Positions 45,935 through 54,729 of a DNA stretch of 64,000 nt are shown piece after piece. Within the stretch, counting starts at the first letter, position 1, and each line of letters opens with the position of its first letter. The notes under the pieces are model-generated. The model did not search any database and was not told the origin of the DNA. It worked only from the letters and a program-made list of their open reading frames with translations. A program made the position numbers and the translations under genes. The stretch comes from NCED01 sp035493955 (GTDB lineage Bacteria; Pseudomonadota; Alphaproteobacteria; Caulobacterales; Caulobacteraceae), in assembly GCA_035493955.1 (NCBI GenBank), contig DATJHI010000001.1:56412-120411 (forward strand). The letters are read 5' to 3'.

Positions 45935-47107
45935 ATGACGACCCTCGCCAAGCCGGCGATGCGCCCCGCGCGTCCCGAGTTCTCTTCCGGCCCCTGCGCC
46001 AAGCGCCCCGGATGGAGCCTCGACCAGCTACAAGGAGCGGTCCTCGGCCGCTCCCACCGTTCCAAAATCGGCAAGAACCGACTGAAGGAGGCGATCGACC
46101 GCACCCGCGAGGTGCTGGAGGTCCCGGCCGACTATCTGATCGGCATCGTTCCCGCCTCCGACACCGGCGCCGTGGAGATGACCCTCTGGTCGATGCTCGG
46201 CCCGCGTCCTGTCCAGGTCGTCGCCTTTGAGAGCTTCGGCAAGGACTGGGTCACCGACGTGGTGAAGCAGTTGAAGCTGCCCAATGTCGAGGTGCTCGAC
46301 GCCCCGTACGGCCAGCTCCCGGACCTGACCAAGGTCCGCAAGGACGCCGACGTGGTGTTCACCTGGAACGGCACCACCTCGGGTGTGCGCGTGCCCAACG
46401 GCGACTTCATTGCCGCCGACCGCGAGGGCCTGACCATCTGCGACGCCACCAGCGCCGCCTTCGCCCAGCACCTGGATTTCGCCAAGCTCGATGTGGTCAC
46501 CTTCTCCTGGCAGAAGGTGCTCGGCGGCGAAGCGGCCCACGGCATGCTGATCCTCAGCCCCCGCGCTGTGGCCCGCCTGGAAAGCTATTCCCCGCCCTGG
46601 CCCCTGCCGAAGATCTTCCGCATGACCAAGGGCGGCAAGGTCAGCCTTGACCTGTTCGAAGGCGCCACCATCAACACCCCGTCCATGCTGTGCGTCGAGG
46701 ACTACATCGACGCCCTGAAGTGGGCGACCAGCGTCGGCGGGCTCGAGGGCCTGCGCCAGCGCTCGTACAACAACCTCGCGGCCCTGGAAGCCTGGGTGGC
46801 CAAGACCGCCTGGGTCGAGTTCCTGGCCCAGGACAAGGCGATCCGCTCCAACACCTCGGTGTGCCTCATGGTCGTCGACCCCCGCGTCACCGGCCTGCCG
46901 GAAGCCGCCCAGGCCGACTTCGCCAAGAAGCTGGCCTCGCTGCTGGAGAAGGAAGGCGTCGCCCTGGACGTCGGCGGCTACCGCGACGCCCCTCCGGGCC
47001 TTCGGATCTGGTGCGGCGCCACGGTGGAGACCTCGGACATCGAGGCCCTCGCCCCCTGGCTTGACTGGGCCTTCGAGGCCGCCGCCGCCGAGCTGCAGCC
47101 GGCCTAA
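45935..47107 (+). CDS. serC: Phosphoserine aminotransferase
   Basis: 390-residue class V PLP enzyme; transaminates 3-phosphohydroxypyruvate to phosphoserine and may serve in pyridoxal phosphate synthesis. It belongs to the longer alphaproteobacterial type, with EFSSGPCAKRPGWS at the start, GIVPASDTGAVEMTLWSMLG, TWNGTTSGVRVPN and the PLP lysine in TFSWQKVLGGEAAHGMLILS. The ATG has GGGAG upstream and a hairpin leader. serA follows. Confidence 0.94.
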   Translation: MTTLAKPAMRPARPEFSSGPCAKRPGWSLDQLQGAVLGRSHRSKIGKNRLKEAIDRTREVLEVPADYLIGIVPASDTGAVEMTLWSMLGPRPVQVVAFESFGKDWVTDVVKQLKLPNVEVLDAPYGQLPDLTKVRKDADVVFTWNGTTSGVRVPNGDFIAADREGLTICDATSAAFAQHLDFAKLDVVTFSWQKVLGGEAAHGMLILSPRAVARLESYSPPWPLPKIFRMTKGGKVSLDLFEGATINTPSMLCVEDYIDALKWATSVGGLEGLRQRSYNNLAALEAWVAKTAWVEFLAQDKAIRSNTSVCLMVVDPRVTGLPEAAQADFAKKLASLLEKEGVALDVGGYRDAPPGLRIWCGATVETSDIEALAPWLDWAFEAAAAELQPA

Positions 47108-47125
47108 GCGCCCTTTTTTCGACTC

Positions 47126-47157
47126 TGCGTCCCCCGTTCGTCCGCGGCGGGGGCGCA
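47126..47157 (+). promoter_or_regulatory. Hairpin in the serC-serA gap
   Basis: TGCGTCCCCC pairs with GGGGGCGCA (one bulged T) in the 87-base gap, about 37 bases before the serA start. A T6 run lies 12 bases before it, but without a clear preceding stem. It may adjust serA expression. Confidence 0.3.
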
Positions 47158-47194
47158 TCCTGCGCATTCCATTTCATCGCAAGGGAAGAACCCC

Positions 47195-48772
47195 ATGGCT
47201 CCCCGCGTCCTCATCGCCGACAAATTGTCCCCCGCCGCCGTCAAGATCTTTGAAGAGCGGGGCGTCCAGGCCGACGTCAACACCGGCCTGTCCAAGGAAG
47301 AACTGCTCAAGATCATCGGCGATTACGACGGCCTGGCCGTCCGCTCGGCGACCAAAGCCGACAAGGACGTACTGGCTGCCGCCAAGAACCTGAAGGTGAT
47401 CGGCCGCGCCGGCATCGGCGTCGACAACGTCGACATCCCGGCCGCCACCGCAGCCGGCATCATCGTCATGAACACCCCGTTCGGCAATTCGATCACCACC
47501 GCCGAGCACGCCATCGCCATGATGTTCGCCCTGGCTCGCCAGCTTCCCGCCGCCGACGCCTCCACCCAGGCCGGCAAGTGGGAGAAGAACCGCTTCATGG
47601 GGGTCGAGCTCTACGGCAAGACCCTGGGCCTGATCGGCTGCGGCAACATCGGCGGCATCGTCGCCGACCGCGCCAACGGGCTGAAGATGAAGGTCATCGC
47701 CTTCGACCCCTTCCTGTCGGCCGACCGCGCCGTGGAACTGGGCGTGGAGAAGGTGGAGCTGGACGAGCTTCTGGCCCGGGCCGACCTGATCACCCTGCAC
47801 ACGCCGCTCACCGAAAAGACCCGCAACATCCTGTCCCGTGAGGCCCTGGCCAAGACGAAGAAGGGCGTGCTGATCGTCAATTGCGCCCGCGGCGGCCTGG
47901 TGGACGAGCAGGCCCTGCGCGACGCCCTGGACTCGGGCCAGGTCGGCGGCGCCGGCTTCGACGTGTTCGTGGAAGAGCCGGCCAAGGCCAATGTGCTCTT
48001 CGGCGCTCCCAACTTCGTCGCGACCCCGCACCTGGGCGCCTCCACCCTGGAAGCGCAGGAGAACGTCGCCCTGCAGGTGGCCGAGCAGATGGCCGACTAT
48101 CTGCTCAGCGGCGCGGTGACCAATGCGCTGAACAGCCCCTCCGTCTCGGCCGAGGACGCCCCCAAGCTGAAGCCCTTCGTGTCCCTGGTGGAGCAGTTGG
48201 GCGCCTTCGCCGGCCAGATGGTCGACGCCGGCCTGAAGTCCATCGAGATCGCCTACGTCGGCGAAGTGGCCAAGCTGAACGTGAAGCCCCTGACCGCGGC
48301 GGCCCTGGCCGGGGTGCTGCGCCCGGCCCTGGCCGAAGTGAACATGGTCTCGGCTCCGTCCGTCGCCCGCGAGCGGGGGGTCACCGTCTCCGAGAACCGC
48401 CAGGAGCTGTCGCCGGTCTATGACAGCCTGGTGCGCATCACCGTGGTCTCCGACCTTGGCCAGCGCGCCTTCGCCGGAACGGTGATCGGCGGCATGCCGC
48501 GCATCGTCGAGGTCAAGGGGATGGAGCTGGACGCACCCTTCGCCAAGGCCATGCTGTACATCAACAACCTCGACAAGCCGGGCTTCATCGGCTCGATCGG
48601 GGCCATGTTGGGGGCCGCGGACGTCAACATCGCCACCTTCAACCTCGGCCGCACCGAAAGCGGGGGCGACGCCATCGCCCTGATCGGCGTCGACCAACCC
48701 GTCGCCGACGCCGTCCTGGCCGCCGTGCGGGCGCTGCCGAACGTCAAGGAAGCCCGACTGCTGGGGTTCTGA
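47195..48772 (+). CDS. serA: D-3-phosphoglycerate dehydrogenase
   Basis: 525 residues, the long form. First step of serine synthesis. Nucleotide-binding GLIGCGNIGG, catalytic INCARGGLVDEQAL, with the Glu of FVEEP and the His of TPHLGASTLEAQENV. The allosteric substrate-binding region and the C-terminal ACT domain (MLYINNLDKPGFIGSIGAMLG, VNIATFNLGR) are present, so serine feedback inhibition is expected. Downstream of serC. Confidence 0.96.
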   Translation: MAPRVLIADKLSPAAVKIFEERGVQADVNTGLSKEELLKIIGDYDGLAVRSATKADKDVLAAAKNLKVIGRAGIGVDNVDIPAATAAGIIVMNTPFGNSITTAEHAIAMMFALARQLPAADASTQAGKWEKNRFMGVELYGKTLGLIGCGNIGGIVADRANGLKMKVIAFDPFLSADRAVELGVEKVELDELLARADLITLHTPLTEKTRNILSREALAKTKKGVLIVNCARGGLVDEQALRDALDSGQVGGAGFDVFVEEPAKANVLFGAPNFVATPHLGASTLEAQENVALQVAEQMADYLLSGAVTNALNSPSVSAEDAPKLKPFVSLVEQLGAFAGQMVDAGLKSIEIAYVGEVAKLNVKPLTAAALAGVLRPALAEVNMVSAPSVARERGVTVSENRQELSPVYDSLVRITVVSDLGQRAFAGTVIGGMPRIVEVKGMELDAPFAKAMLYINNLDKPGFIGSIGAMLGAADVNIATFNLGRTESGGDAIALIGVDQPVADAVLAAVRALPNVKEARLLGF

Positions 48773-48831
48773 ACCGGCAGAAGGGGCGGGGGGTCGCGCT
48801 GGCGGCTCCCTGGCCCTATGTTGGGGCGGCC

Positions 48832-49998
48832 ATGATCACCCTCGACCTCGCCCGAAAGCCGGCTGACACGCCCGCCGGCCTCGCCAATCTGGCGGGGCTG
48901 ACGCGGGACGAACTGCGCGCGGCCCTGGTCGCCAGCGGGGCCGTTCCCGTGGACAAGGCGCGGATGCGGGCCGGCCAGCTATGGCGCTGGATCCACCACT
49001 ACGGCGCCACCGACTTCGACCGCATGTCCGACGTCTCCAAGGAGATGCGTAGCGTTCTGGCCGAGCGTTTCGTCGTCGCGCGCCCAGAGGTGGTTGAGCG
49101 CCAGGTGTCCAAGGACGGGACGCGCAAGTGGCTGATCCGCTTCGCCCCCGGCATCGAGGCCGAGACCGTCTACATCCCCGACGTCGGCCGAGCCGGGGCC
49201 CTGTGCGTCTCCAGCCAGGTCGGCTGCACCCTGAACTGCACCTTCTGCCACACCGGCACCCAGCCCCTGGTGCGCAACCTGACCGCGGCCGAGATCGTGG
49301 CTCAGGTCCAGGTGGCCCGCGACGACCTGGAGGAATGGCCCTCGCCCAAGGAGGACCGTCGGCTCTCCAACATCGTGTTCATGGGCATGGGCGAGCCGCT
49401 CTACAATCTGGACAACGTCGCCGACGCCATCGACATCATCTCCGACGGCGAGGGCATCGCCATCTCGCGGCGGCGGATCACCGTCTCGACCTCGGGGGTG
49501 GTTCCGGAACTCGAGGCCTTGGGCAATCGCACCCAGGCCATGCTGGCGATCTCCCTGCACGCCACCAACGACCCCCTGCGCGACGAGCTGGTGCCGCTGA
49601 ACAAGCGCTACCCCCTGGCGGAGCTGATCGCCGGCATCCGCGCCTATCCGGGCCTGTCCAACGCCCGTCGGGTGACCTTCGAATATGTGATGCTGAAGGG
49701 CGTCAACGACAGCCCGGCCGAAGCCAAGGCCCTGGTCAAGCTGGTCCAGGGGCTGCCGGCCAAGATCAACCTGATCCCGTTCAATCCCTGGCCGGGCTCG
49801 CCCTACGAATGCTCGGACTGGGGAACCATCGAGGCCTTCGCCGCCATCCTCAACCGGGCGGGATACGCCTCGCCGATCCGCACTCCGCGGGGACGCGACA
49901 TATTGGCCGCCTGCGGCCAACTGCGCTCGGAGAGCGAAAAGCTGCGCGCCAGCGCGCGTCGTCGTCTCGACGCTCAACCGGCGGCGGCGGAAACCTAA
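48832..49998 (+). CDS. rlmN: 23S rRNA/tRNA adenine-C2 methyltransferase RlmN
   Basis: 388-residue radical SAM enzyme that methylates C2 of A2503 in 23S rRNA and A37 in some tRNAs. The [4Fe-4S] motif is CTLNCTFCHTG. Other features: QVSKDGTRKWLIRF, GMGEPLYNLDNV, ISLHATNDPLRDELVPLN, LIPFNPWPGSPYE and the resolving Cys in AACGQLR near the C-terminus. Length is normal. Confidence 0.96.
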   Translation: MITLDLARKPADTPAGLANLAGLTRDELRAALVASGAVPVDKARMRAGQLWRWIHHYGATDFDRMSDVSKEMRSVLAERFVVARPEVVERQVSKDGTRKWLIRFAPGIEAETVYIPDVGRAGALCVSSQVGCTLNCTFCHTGTQPLVRNLTAAEIVAQVQVARDDLEEWPSPKEDRRLSNIVFMGMGEPLYNLDNVADAIDIISDGEGIAISRRRITVSTSGVVPELEALGNRTQAMLAISLHATNDPLRDELVPLNKRYPLAELIAGIRAYPGLSNARRVTFEYVMLKGVNDSPAEAKALVKLVQGLPAKINLIPFNPWPGSPYECSDWGTIEAFAAILNRAGYASPIRTPRGRDILAACGQLRSESEKLRASARRRLDAQPAAAET

Positions 49999-50075
49999 AA
50001 GGCGCGCAGCCCGCTTGCGGGGGGCGAGGCCGATGCTAAGGGTTGGGCCGTGATGCACCGCGCCGCCGCCCGTCG

Positions 50076-50489
50076 ATGATTCCCGAAGTCCAGGCCTTCG
50101 CCACCGGCTTCCCCGTCACCCTGCTGCACGCGGGGGTGACGCTGGGCATGCTGGTGTTCGGGACGGTGGTCTATTCGCTGCTCACTCCCTACAAGGAGGT
50201 GCAGCTCGTTCGCGACGGCAACGCCGCCGCCGCCATTTCCCTTGGCGGGGTGGTGATCGGCCTGGCGGCGCCCCTGGCGGTGTCCCTGTCGGCCTCGCCC
50301 TCGGTGATCGAGATCGTGATCTGGGGGCTGGCCACCACCGCCGTGCAACTGCTGGTGTTCCGCATCACCGACCTGTTCCTGGCAGGGCTGCCGGGCCGGA
50401 TCGAGGAGGGCGAGACCGCCGCCGCGGCCCTGCTCACCGCGGCCCGTCTGGCCAGCGCCCTGATCCTCGCCGCGGCCGTGGCCGGATAG
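50076..50489 (+). CDS. DUF350 membrane protein
   Basis: 137 residues with four predicted membrane helices: LLHAGVTLGMLVFGTVVYSLL, NAAAAISLGGVVIGLAAPLAV, IVIWGLATTAVQLLVFRIT and AARLASALILAAAVAG. The LTPYKEVQLVRDGNAAAA segment, with charged residues followed by Gly-Asn-Ala, is typical of DUF350. Function is unknown. It lies 15 bases upstream of a trypsin-like protease gene and is likely co-transcribed with it. Confidence 0.82.
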   Translation: MIPEVQAFATGFPVTLLHAGVTLGMLVFGTVVYSLLTPYKEVQLVRDGNAAAAISLGGVVIGLAAPLAVSLSASPSVIEIVIWGLATTAVQLLVFRITDLFLAGLPGRIEEGETAAAALLTAARLASALILAAAVAG

Positions 50490-50504
50490 GCGCCGGGTCG
50501 GGCC

Positions 50505-51368
50505 GTGCACGCGCCGCTGCACTTCCCGAAGCTTCCGGACTGGGGGGTCTATGCGGCCGTGGTGTTCGCCCTGCTGGTCGCCGCCCTCAGCCGGGGCGAA
50601 CGGGCGGACGCTCCGCCCGCCCCGCCGCCGCCCGCCCCCGGCGAGGGCGCGGTTCTGCGGGCCGCCACGCCCTTCGACCCCTCCGTCGTCATCAAGGCTC
50701 CGCCGCCCCCTTCCGCCACCCGCGGCACCGCCTTCGCCCTCGGCGCCCAGGGCGTCTGGCTCAGCGCCGCCCATGTGCTGGAGGGTTGCACCCAGGCGGC
50801 CCTGCTCGTCGCTCCGGGCCGCGGCGTGGTCGCCCAAGTGCGGCTCGACCCGAACAGCGACGTGGCCGTCCTGACCACCATCGGCGGAGCCGAGCCCCTC
50901 CCGTCCGGCCTCAACCTGCCGCTAAGGGTGGGCGCCCGCGGCTTCCACCCCGGCTTCCCGCAGGGGAAACCGGGCGAAGCGACCAGCCGCCTGCTGGGAC
51001 GCCAGACCCTGGTGATGCGTCGTGGCGGCCCTGTCCATTCCGCCCGGCCGGAGCCGGTGATGGCCTGGGCCGAGGCGGGCCGCACCGACGGCCTGAGAGG
51101 AGGTCTGGCGGGCTTGTCCGGCGCCCCGGTGTTGGATGCTTCGGGACGGGTGGTGGGGGTGACCATCGCAGAGGCGGCCCGCCGGGGCCGTATCTATACC
51201 GTAGCCCCGGAGGCGCTCAGCGCCGCCCTGCGGCGGGCCGGGATGGCGACCCCGGCGCCGGTGCAACTGGGAGAGCCGATCACGGTTGAGAACTACGGCC
51301 GCGCCGCTGACGCCCTGCGTCGCGACCTGCGCGTGGCCCAGGTCGCCTGCCTCAAGCGCGGCGCCTAG
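50505..51368 (+). CDS. Membrane-anchored trypsin-like serine protease
   Basis: 287 residues from GTG. One N-terminal membrane helix (WGVYAAVVFALLVAALS), a Pro-rich linker (about 30-70), then a chymotrypsin-fold domain: His in WLSAAHVLEG, Asp in LDPNSDVAVL and Ser in GLSGAPVLDASGRVVGV. The Ser context is G-L-S-G-A-P rather than G-D-S-G. No PDZ domain is present. Likely periplasmic. Paired with DUF350. Confidence 0.85.
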   Translation: MHAPLHFPKLPDWGVYAAVVFALLVAALSRGERADAPPAPPPPAPGEGAVLRAATPFDPSVVIKAPPPPSATRGTAFALGAQGVWLSAAHVLEGCTQAALLVAPGRGVVAQVRLDPNSDVAVLTTIGGAEPLPSGLNLPLRVGARGFHPGFPQGKPGEATSRLLGRQTLVMRRGGPVHSARPEPVMAWAEAGRTDGLRGGLAGLSGAPVLDASGRVVGVTIAEAARRGRIYTVAPEALSAALRRAGMATPAPVQLGEPITVENYGRAADALRRDLRVAQVACLKRGA

Positions 51369-51403
51369 ACTTTCTGGGGTGTCCACCGGAGAGGGAAACC
51401 GGT

Positions 51404-52303
51404 CTATTTCTTGATCTGCGCGCCTTCGAGGGCGTTCCAGTTCCGCGACGGAGCGGCGTTGGCCGCGCTGGGCGAGACCGCGCCGACGGGAAGGGCCGAA
51501 CCGTTGCGCAGGTAGGCGAGGTTGGCGTTGGCCACTTCCGGCGGAAGGTCCTGGCGGATCAGCTTTTCGGCCTCGGCGACCTTGCCTTGCAGGCCTAGCA
51601 CCAGGGCCAGGTTCTGCCGCTCCTGGGCTCCGGCGCCGGGGCGGGCGACGGCGCGGCGCAGCAGCGCCTCGGCCTGGACCCGATCGCCCCGGCCCGCGAA
51701 ATAGAGCGCCAAGTTGGACAGCACCGCCGGGTTTTCGGGGCTGAGGACAAGGGCCTGATCGTAGGCCTGTTTCGCCTCGTCGGGACGTTCGCTCTGCTCC
51801 AGGGCGACGCCGAGCAGGGAAAGCGGGCGCCAGTCCTTCGGCGCCGCGGCCTTGGCCCGTTGCAGGGTCTCGATGGCGTAGAAGCCCTGGCCGGCCCCGA
51901 TCTTGGCCCGGCCGTCTTCCAGCAGGGCCTCCAGGTTCTTCGGCTGGGTCACCAGCACCACGTCGGCCGCCTGGGCGGCCTGTTCGTATTGGCCCATGGC
52001 GCGCAGGGCCTTGGCCAGCTTGATCCCCGCCTCGGCGTCCCCCGGGTCGATCTGGGCTTCGCGGGTCCAGAACGCCGCGCGGGCGATAGGCTCCAGGCGG
52101 TCGGCGGCGCCGCGCTCCTCCGGACTGGCCCGGTGCGGCTTGGCCGCCTCGGTCGCAGCGGCGGCCGTTTTGGCGTCGTCGGACTTGGCGGTGTCCGCGG
52201 CCTTGGGTTTGCTGCCGAACAGGGCGAACGCCGGCGACGACAGGCCGGCGAGGGCCAGGACCAGCGTGAGGGCGGTTGCGAGGCGGGCAGGCTTGGGACA
52301 CAT
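51404..52303 (-). CDS. TPR protein, TadD-like
   Basis: 299 residues. An N-terminal signal segment (LTLVLALAGLSSPAFALFG) precedes an Ala/Lys/Asp-rich linker and at least four tetratricopeptide repeats at about 95-250 (AGIKLAKALRAMGQYEQAAQ, RPLSLLGVALEQSERPDEAK, PAVLSNLALYFAGRGDRVQA, ERQNLALVLGLQGKVAEAEK). FWTREAQIDPGDAEAGIKLA resembles TadD-type proteins of tight-adherence pilus systems. No other tad genes are nearby, so the role is uncertain. Confidence 0.75.
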   Translation of the reverse strand: MCPKPARLATALTLVLALAGLSSPAFALFGSKPKAADTAKSDDAKTAAAATEAAKPHRASPEERGAADRLEPIARAAFWTREAQIDPGDAEAGIKLAKALRAMGQYEQAAQAADVVLVTQPKNLEALLEDGRAKIGAGQGFYAIETLQRAKAAAPKDWRPLSLLGVALEQSERPDEAKQAYDQALVLSPENPAVLSNLALYFAGRGDRVQAEALLRRAVARPGAGAQERQNLALVLGLQGKVAEAEKLIRQDLPPEVANANLAYLRNGSALPVGAVSPSAANAAPSRNWNALEGAQIKK

Positions 52304-52389
52304 CTGGCGGGCTTACCTTGCGGCCGGAGCCTTGAGCATCCTCCGCCCCTCTCAACGAAGCGTTAAGGATCAGGCCAAAGGAGCCCGCC

Positions 52390-53826
52390 TTGTCGGAGAA
52401 CCTCACCCACCACGGCGCCGACGGCCTGATATCGGCCGCCCAGGCGGCCGCGCCGGCCACGCCGATCGACCTCGTCCGCGAGACCGAACTGGAGGCCGTG
52501 CTCCAGGCCGGCGGCGAGGCCCTGAAGGCCTTGGCGGGGGTACACGAGTTCAACGCCAGGGAAGGCCAGGTGCTGATGATCGCCGACGCCGAGGGCAAGC
52601 TGGCGCGGGTGCTGTTCGGCCTGGGCAAGGGCGTTCCCCTCCGGCCGATGCTGCTGCGGGCCCTGCCCGGCAAGCTGCCCCCCGGCGACTATCGGATCGG
52701 GGCCGCGCCCGACGGGGGTGAGCCTGGCCTCTTCGCCCTGGCCTGGGCCCTGGGGCGCTACGTCTTCGACCGCTACCGGGGCGAGGCGCGCCGGAGCGAC
52801 CGGCCGCGCCTGGTGGTGGAGGAGGGGGCCGCGCTGGAAGTGGTGCGGCGCACCGCCCACGCCTGCGCCTTGGCCCGCGACATGATCAACACGCCGGCCA
52901 ACGATCTTGGGCCGTTGCAGATCGAAACCATCGTCCGCGAGGTGGCGCAGGCCCACGGGGCGACCGTGGCCAGCGTGGAGGGCGACGCCCTCCTGGAGGC
53001 AGGCTACCCCGCGGTCCACGCGGTCGGTCGGGCCGCCGTCCCGCACCGCGGTCCCCGGATGATCGAGCTGAGCTGGTCCGGGGGCGGCGCCGCCGCGCCG
53101 CAGCTGGTGCTGATCGGCAAAGGCGTGGTGTTCGACACCGGCGGCCTGGACATCAAGCCCTCGTCCGGCATGCGCCTGATGAAGAAGGACATGGGCGGCG
53201 CCGCCCATGCCCTGGCCCTGGCCCGGATGGTGATGGGCGCGGGCCTGCCCGTGCGCCTCACCCTGCTGCTGCCGGTGGTGGAGAACGCCATCTCCGGCGA
53301 CGCCATGCGTCCGGGCGACGTGATCGCCTCGCGCAAGGGCCTGTCGATCGAGGTCGGCAACACCGACGCGGAGGGCCGGCTGATCCTGGCCGACGCCCTG
53401 GCCCGCGCCGGCGAACTCGGTCCGGACCTGACCATCGATCTCGCCACCCTGACCGGCGCCGCGCGGGTGGCGGTAGGACCGGACCTGCCCGCCTATTTCA
53501 CTGACGACGACGCCCTGGCCGCGGGGCTGGAGCAGGCGGCGAGGTCAGAATCCGATCCGGTCTGGCGGCTGCCGCTCTGGGCGGCCTACGGCGAGGCCCT
53601 GTCCAGCGAGGTGGCCGACCTGGCCAACGACCCGGCCGCCTGGGCCCAGGCGGGGGCGGTCACCGCCGCCCTGTTCCTGCAGCGGTTCGCTCCCGAAAGC
53701 GGCGCCTGGCTGCATCTCGACCTGTTCGGCTGGAACGGCCGCGGCCGGCCGGGTTGGCCGGTCGGAGGCGAGGCCCAGGCGGTCCGGGCCCTGTTCCGCC
53801 TGCTTGAAGAGCGCTACCCCGCGTGA
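52390..53826 (+). CDS. M17 leucyl aminopeptidase family protein
   Basis: 478 residues from TTG with AAAGGAG six bases upstream. The dizinc catalytic domain is intact: LIGKGVVFDTGGLDIKPSSGM and RLMKKDMGGAAH holding Lys and Asp ligands, ENAISGDAMRPGDVI, NTDAEGRLILADALARA with the Asp/Glu ligands and Arg, and LTGAARVAVG. The N-terminal domain is shorter than in E. coli PepA. Probably a cytosolic peptide-recycling enzyme, coupled (GTGA) to the NlpC/P60 gene. Confidence 0.9.
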   Translation: MSENLTHHGADGLISAAQAAAPATPIDLVRETELEAVLQAGGEALKALAGVHEFNAREGQVLMIADAEGKLARVLFGLGKGVPLRPMLLRALPGKLPPGDYRIGAAPDGGEPGLFALAWALGRYVFDRYRGEARRSDRPRLVVEEGAALEVVRRTAHACALARDMINTPANDLGPLQIETIVREVAQAHGATVASVEGDALLEAGYPAVHAVGRAAVPHRGPRMIELSWSGGGAAAPQLVLIGKGVVFDTGGLDIKPSSGMRLMKKDMGGAAHALALARMVMGAGLPVRLTLLLPVVENAISGDAMRPGDVIASRKGLSIEVGNTDAEGRLILADALARAGELGPDLTIDLATLTGAARVAVGPDLPAYFTDDDALAAGLEQAARSESDPVWRLPLWAAYGEALSSEVADLANDPAAWAQAGAVTAALFLQRFAPESGAWLHLDLFGWNGRGRPGWPVGGEAQAVRALFRLLEERYPA

Positions 53827-54662
53827 CCGATCCGCGGCGGCTCCTGCTTCGGGAGGGCGCCGCCGCCCGCGCCCTGGAGGGGGTGGTCGCGGCCGAGCGC
53901 TATCTCGATCCTGCGCCCATGACCGTCCGCGCCGCGGCGACACAGCTGCGGGGCGCGGCCGACCTCTTGTCCGAACAGCAGGATCAGCTGTTGTTTGGCG
54001 AAGGGTTTGACGTGCTGGCGACCGAAGGGGGCTGGGCCTTCGGACAGGCGCGCCGGGACGGCTATGTCGGCTGGGCGCCGGTTCACGATCTTCGGCCCGG
54101 CGCGCCCGACCCCACCCACTGGGTCAGCGCCTTAGGGACCATCGCCCTGGCCGCTCCGCAGATCCGGGCCCCCGCGCGCCTGCCTTTGACCATGAACGCC
54201 CTTGTCCGCGTCGAGACCTGGGAGGGGGAATTCGCCCTGGCGGAGGGTGCGGGCTGGATTCCCGCCGTTCATCTGGCGCCGCTGGGCCTGTTCGACGCCG
54301 ACCCGGCCGCCGTGGCTGAACGCTGGCTGGGGACGCCCTACCTATGGGGCGGACGGGGTTGCGGGGGGATCGACTGTTCGGGCCTCGTCCAGCAGGCCCT
54401 GTTCGCCTGCGGCCGAGGTTGTCCGCGCGATTCGGACCAGCAGGCGCTGTTGGGGACCGGGATTCCGCCGGACCGGCTGGGCCGCAACGACCTGGTCTGC
54501 TGGCCGGGGCACGTCGGGATCATGATCGATCCCGACCGGATCGTGCACGCCAGCGGCGTGCAGATGGCGGTGGTGATCGAACCTCTGGCTGAGGCCATTT
54601 CAACGCGGCGAGAAGTGGTCGGCCTACCGAGCGCGCACCGCCGCCTCGCCAAACTCAGCTAG
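53823..54662 (+). CDS. NlpC/P60 peptidase with N-terminal SH3 region
   Basis: 279 residues. The first 160 contain bacterial SH3-like strands (MTVRAAATQLRGAAD, EGFDVLATEGGWAFGQARRDGYVGWAPVHDL, MNALVRVETWEGEFALAEGAGWIPAVHL). The C-terminal NlpC/P60 domain has the catalytic Cys in GGIDCSGLVQQALFACG, a His in WPGHVGIMID and a second His in RIVHASG. No signal peptide is visible, suggesting cytoplasmic processing of murein peptides together with the coupled aminopeptidase. Confidence 0.88.
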   Translation: MTDPRRLLLREGAAARALEGVVAAERYLDPAPMTVRAAATQLRGAADLLSEQQDQLLFGEGFDVLATEGGWAFGQARRDGYVGWAPVHDLRPGAPDPTHWVSALGTIALAAPQIRAPARLPLTMNALVRVETWEGEFALAEGAGWIPAVHLAPLGLFDADPAAVAERWLGTPYLWGGRGCGGIDCSGLVQQALFACGRGCPRDSDQQALLGTGIPPDRLGRNDLVCWPGHVGIMIDPDRIVHASGVQMAVVIEPLAEAISTRREVVGLPSAHRRLAKLS

Positions 54663-54672
54663 AGCCCGAACG

Positions 54673-54704
54673 AAAAACGGCGCGAGAGCCAGGCCCTCGC
54701 GCCG
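54673..54704 (-). terminator. Intrinsic terminator of the cytochrome c gene
   Basis: On the minus strand CGGCGCGAG and its complement form a perfect 9-base-pair stem with a 9-base loop, followed by TTTTT. It is 26 bases after the stop of the cytochrome gene. It also follows the convergent NlpC gene, so it may be bidirectional. Confidence 0.75.
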
Positions 54705-54729
54705 CCGTCATCGTCGTGCCGGGGATCGG

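Noticed and set aside
47108..47125. T6 run after serC as intrinsic terminator
   Set aside because: No convincing stem directly precedes the T-run.
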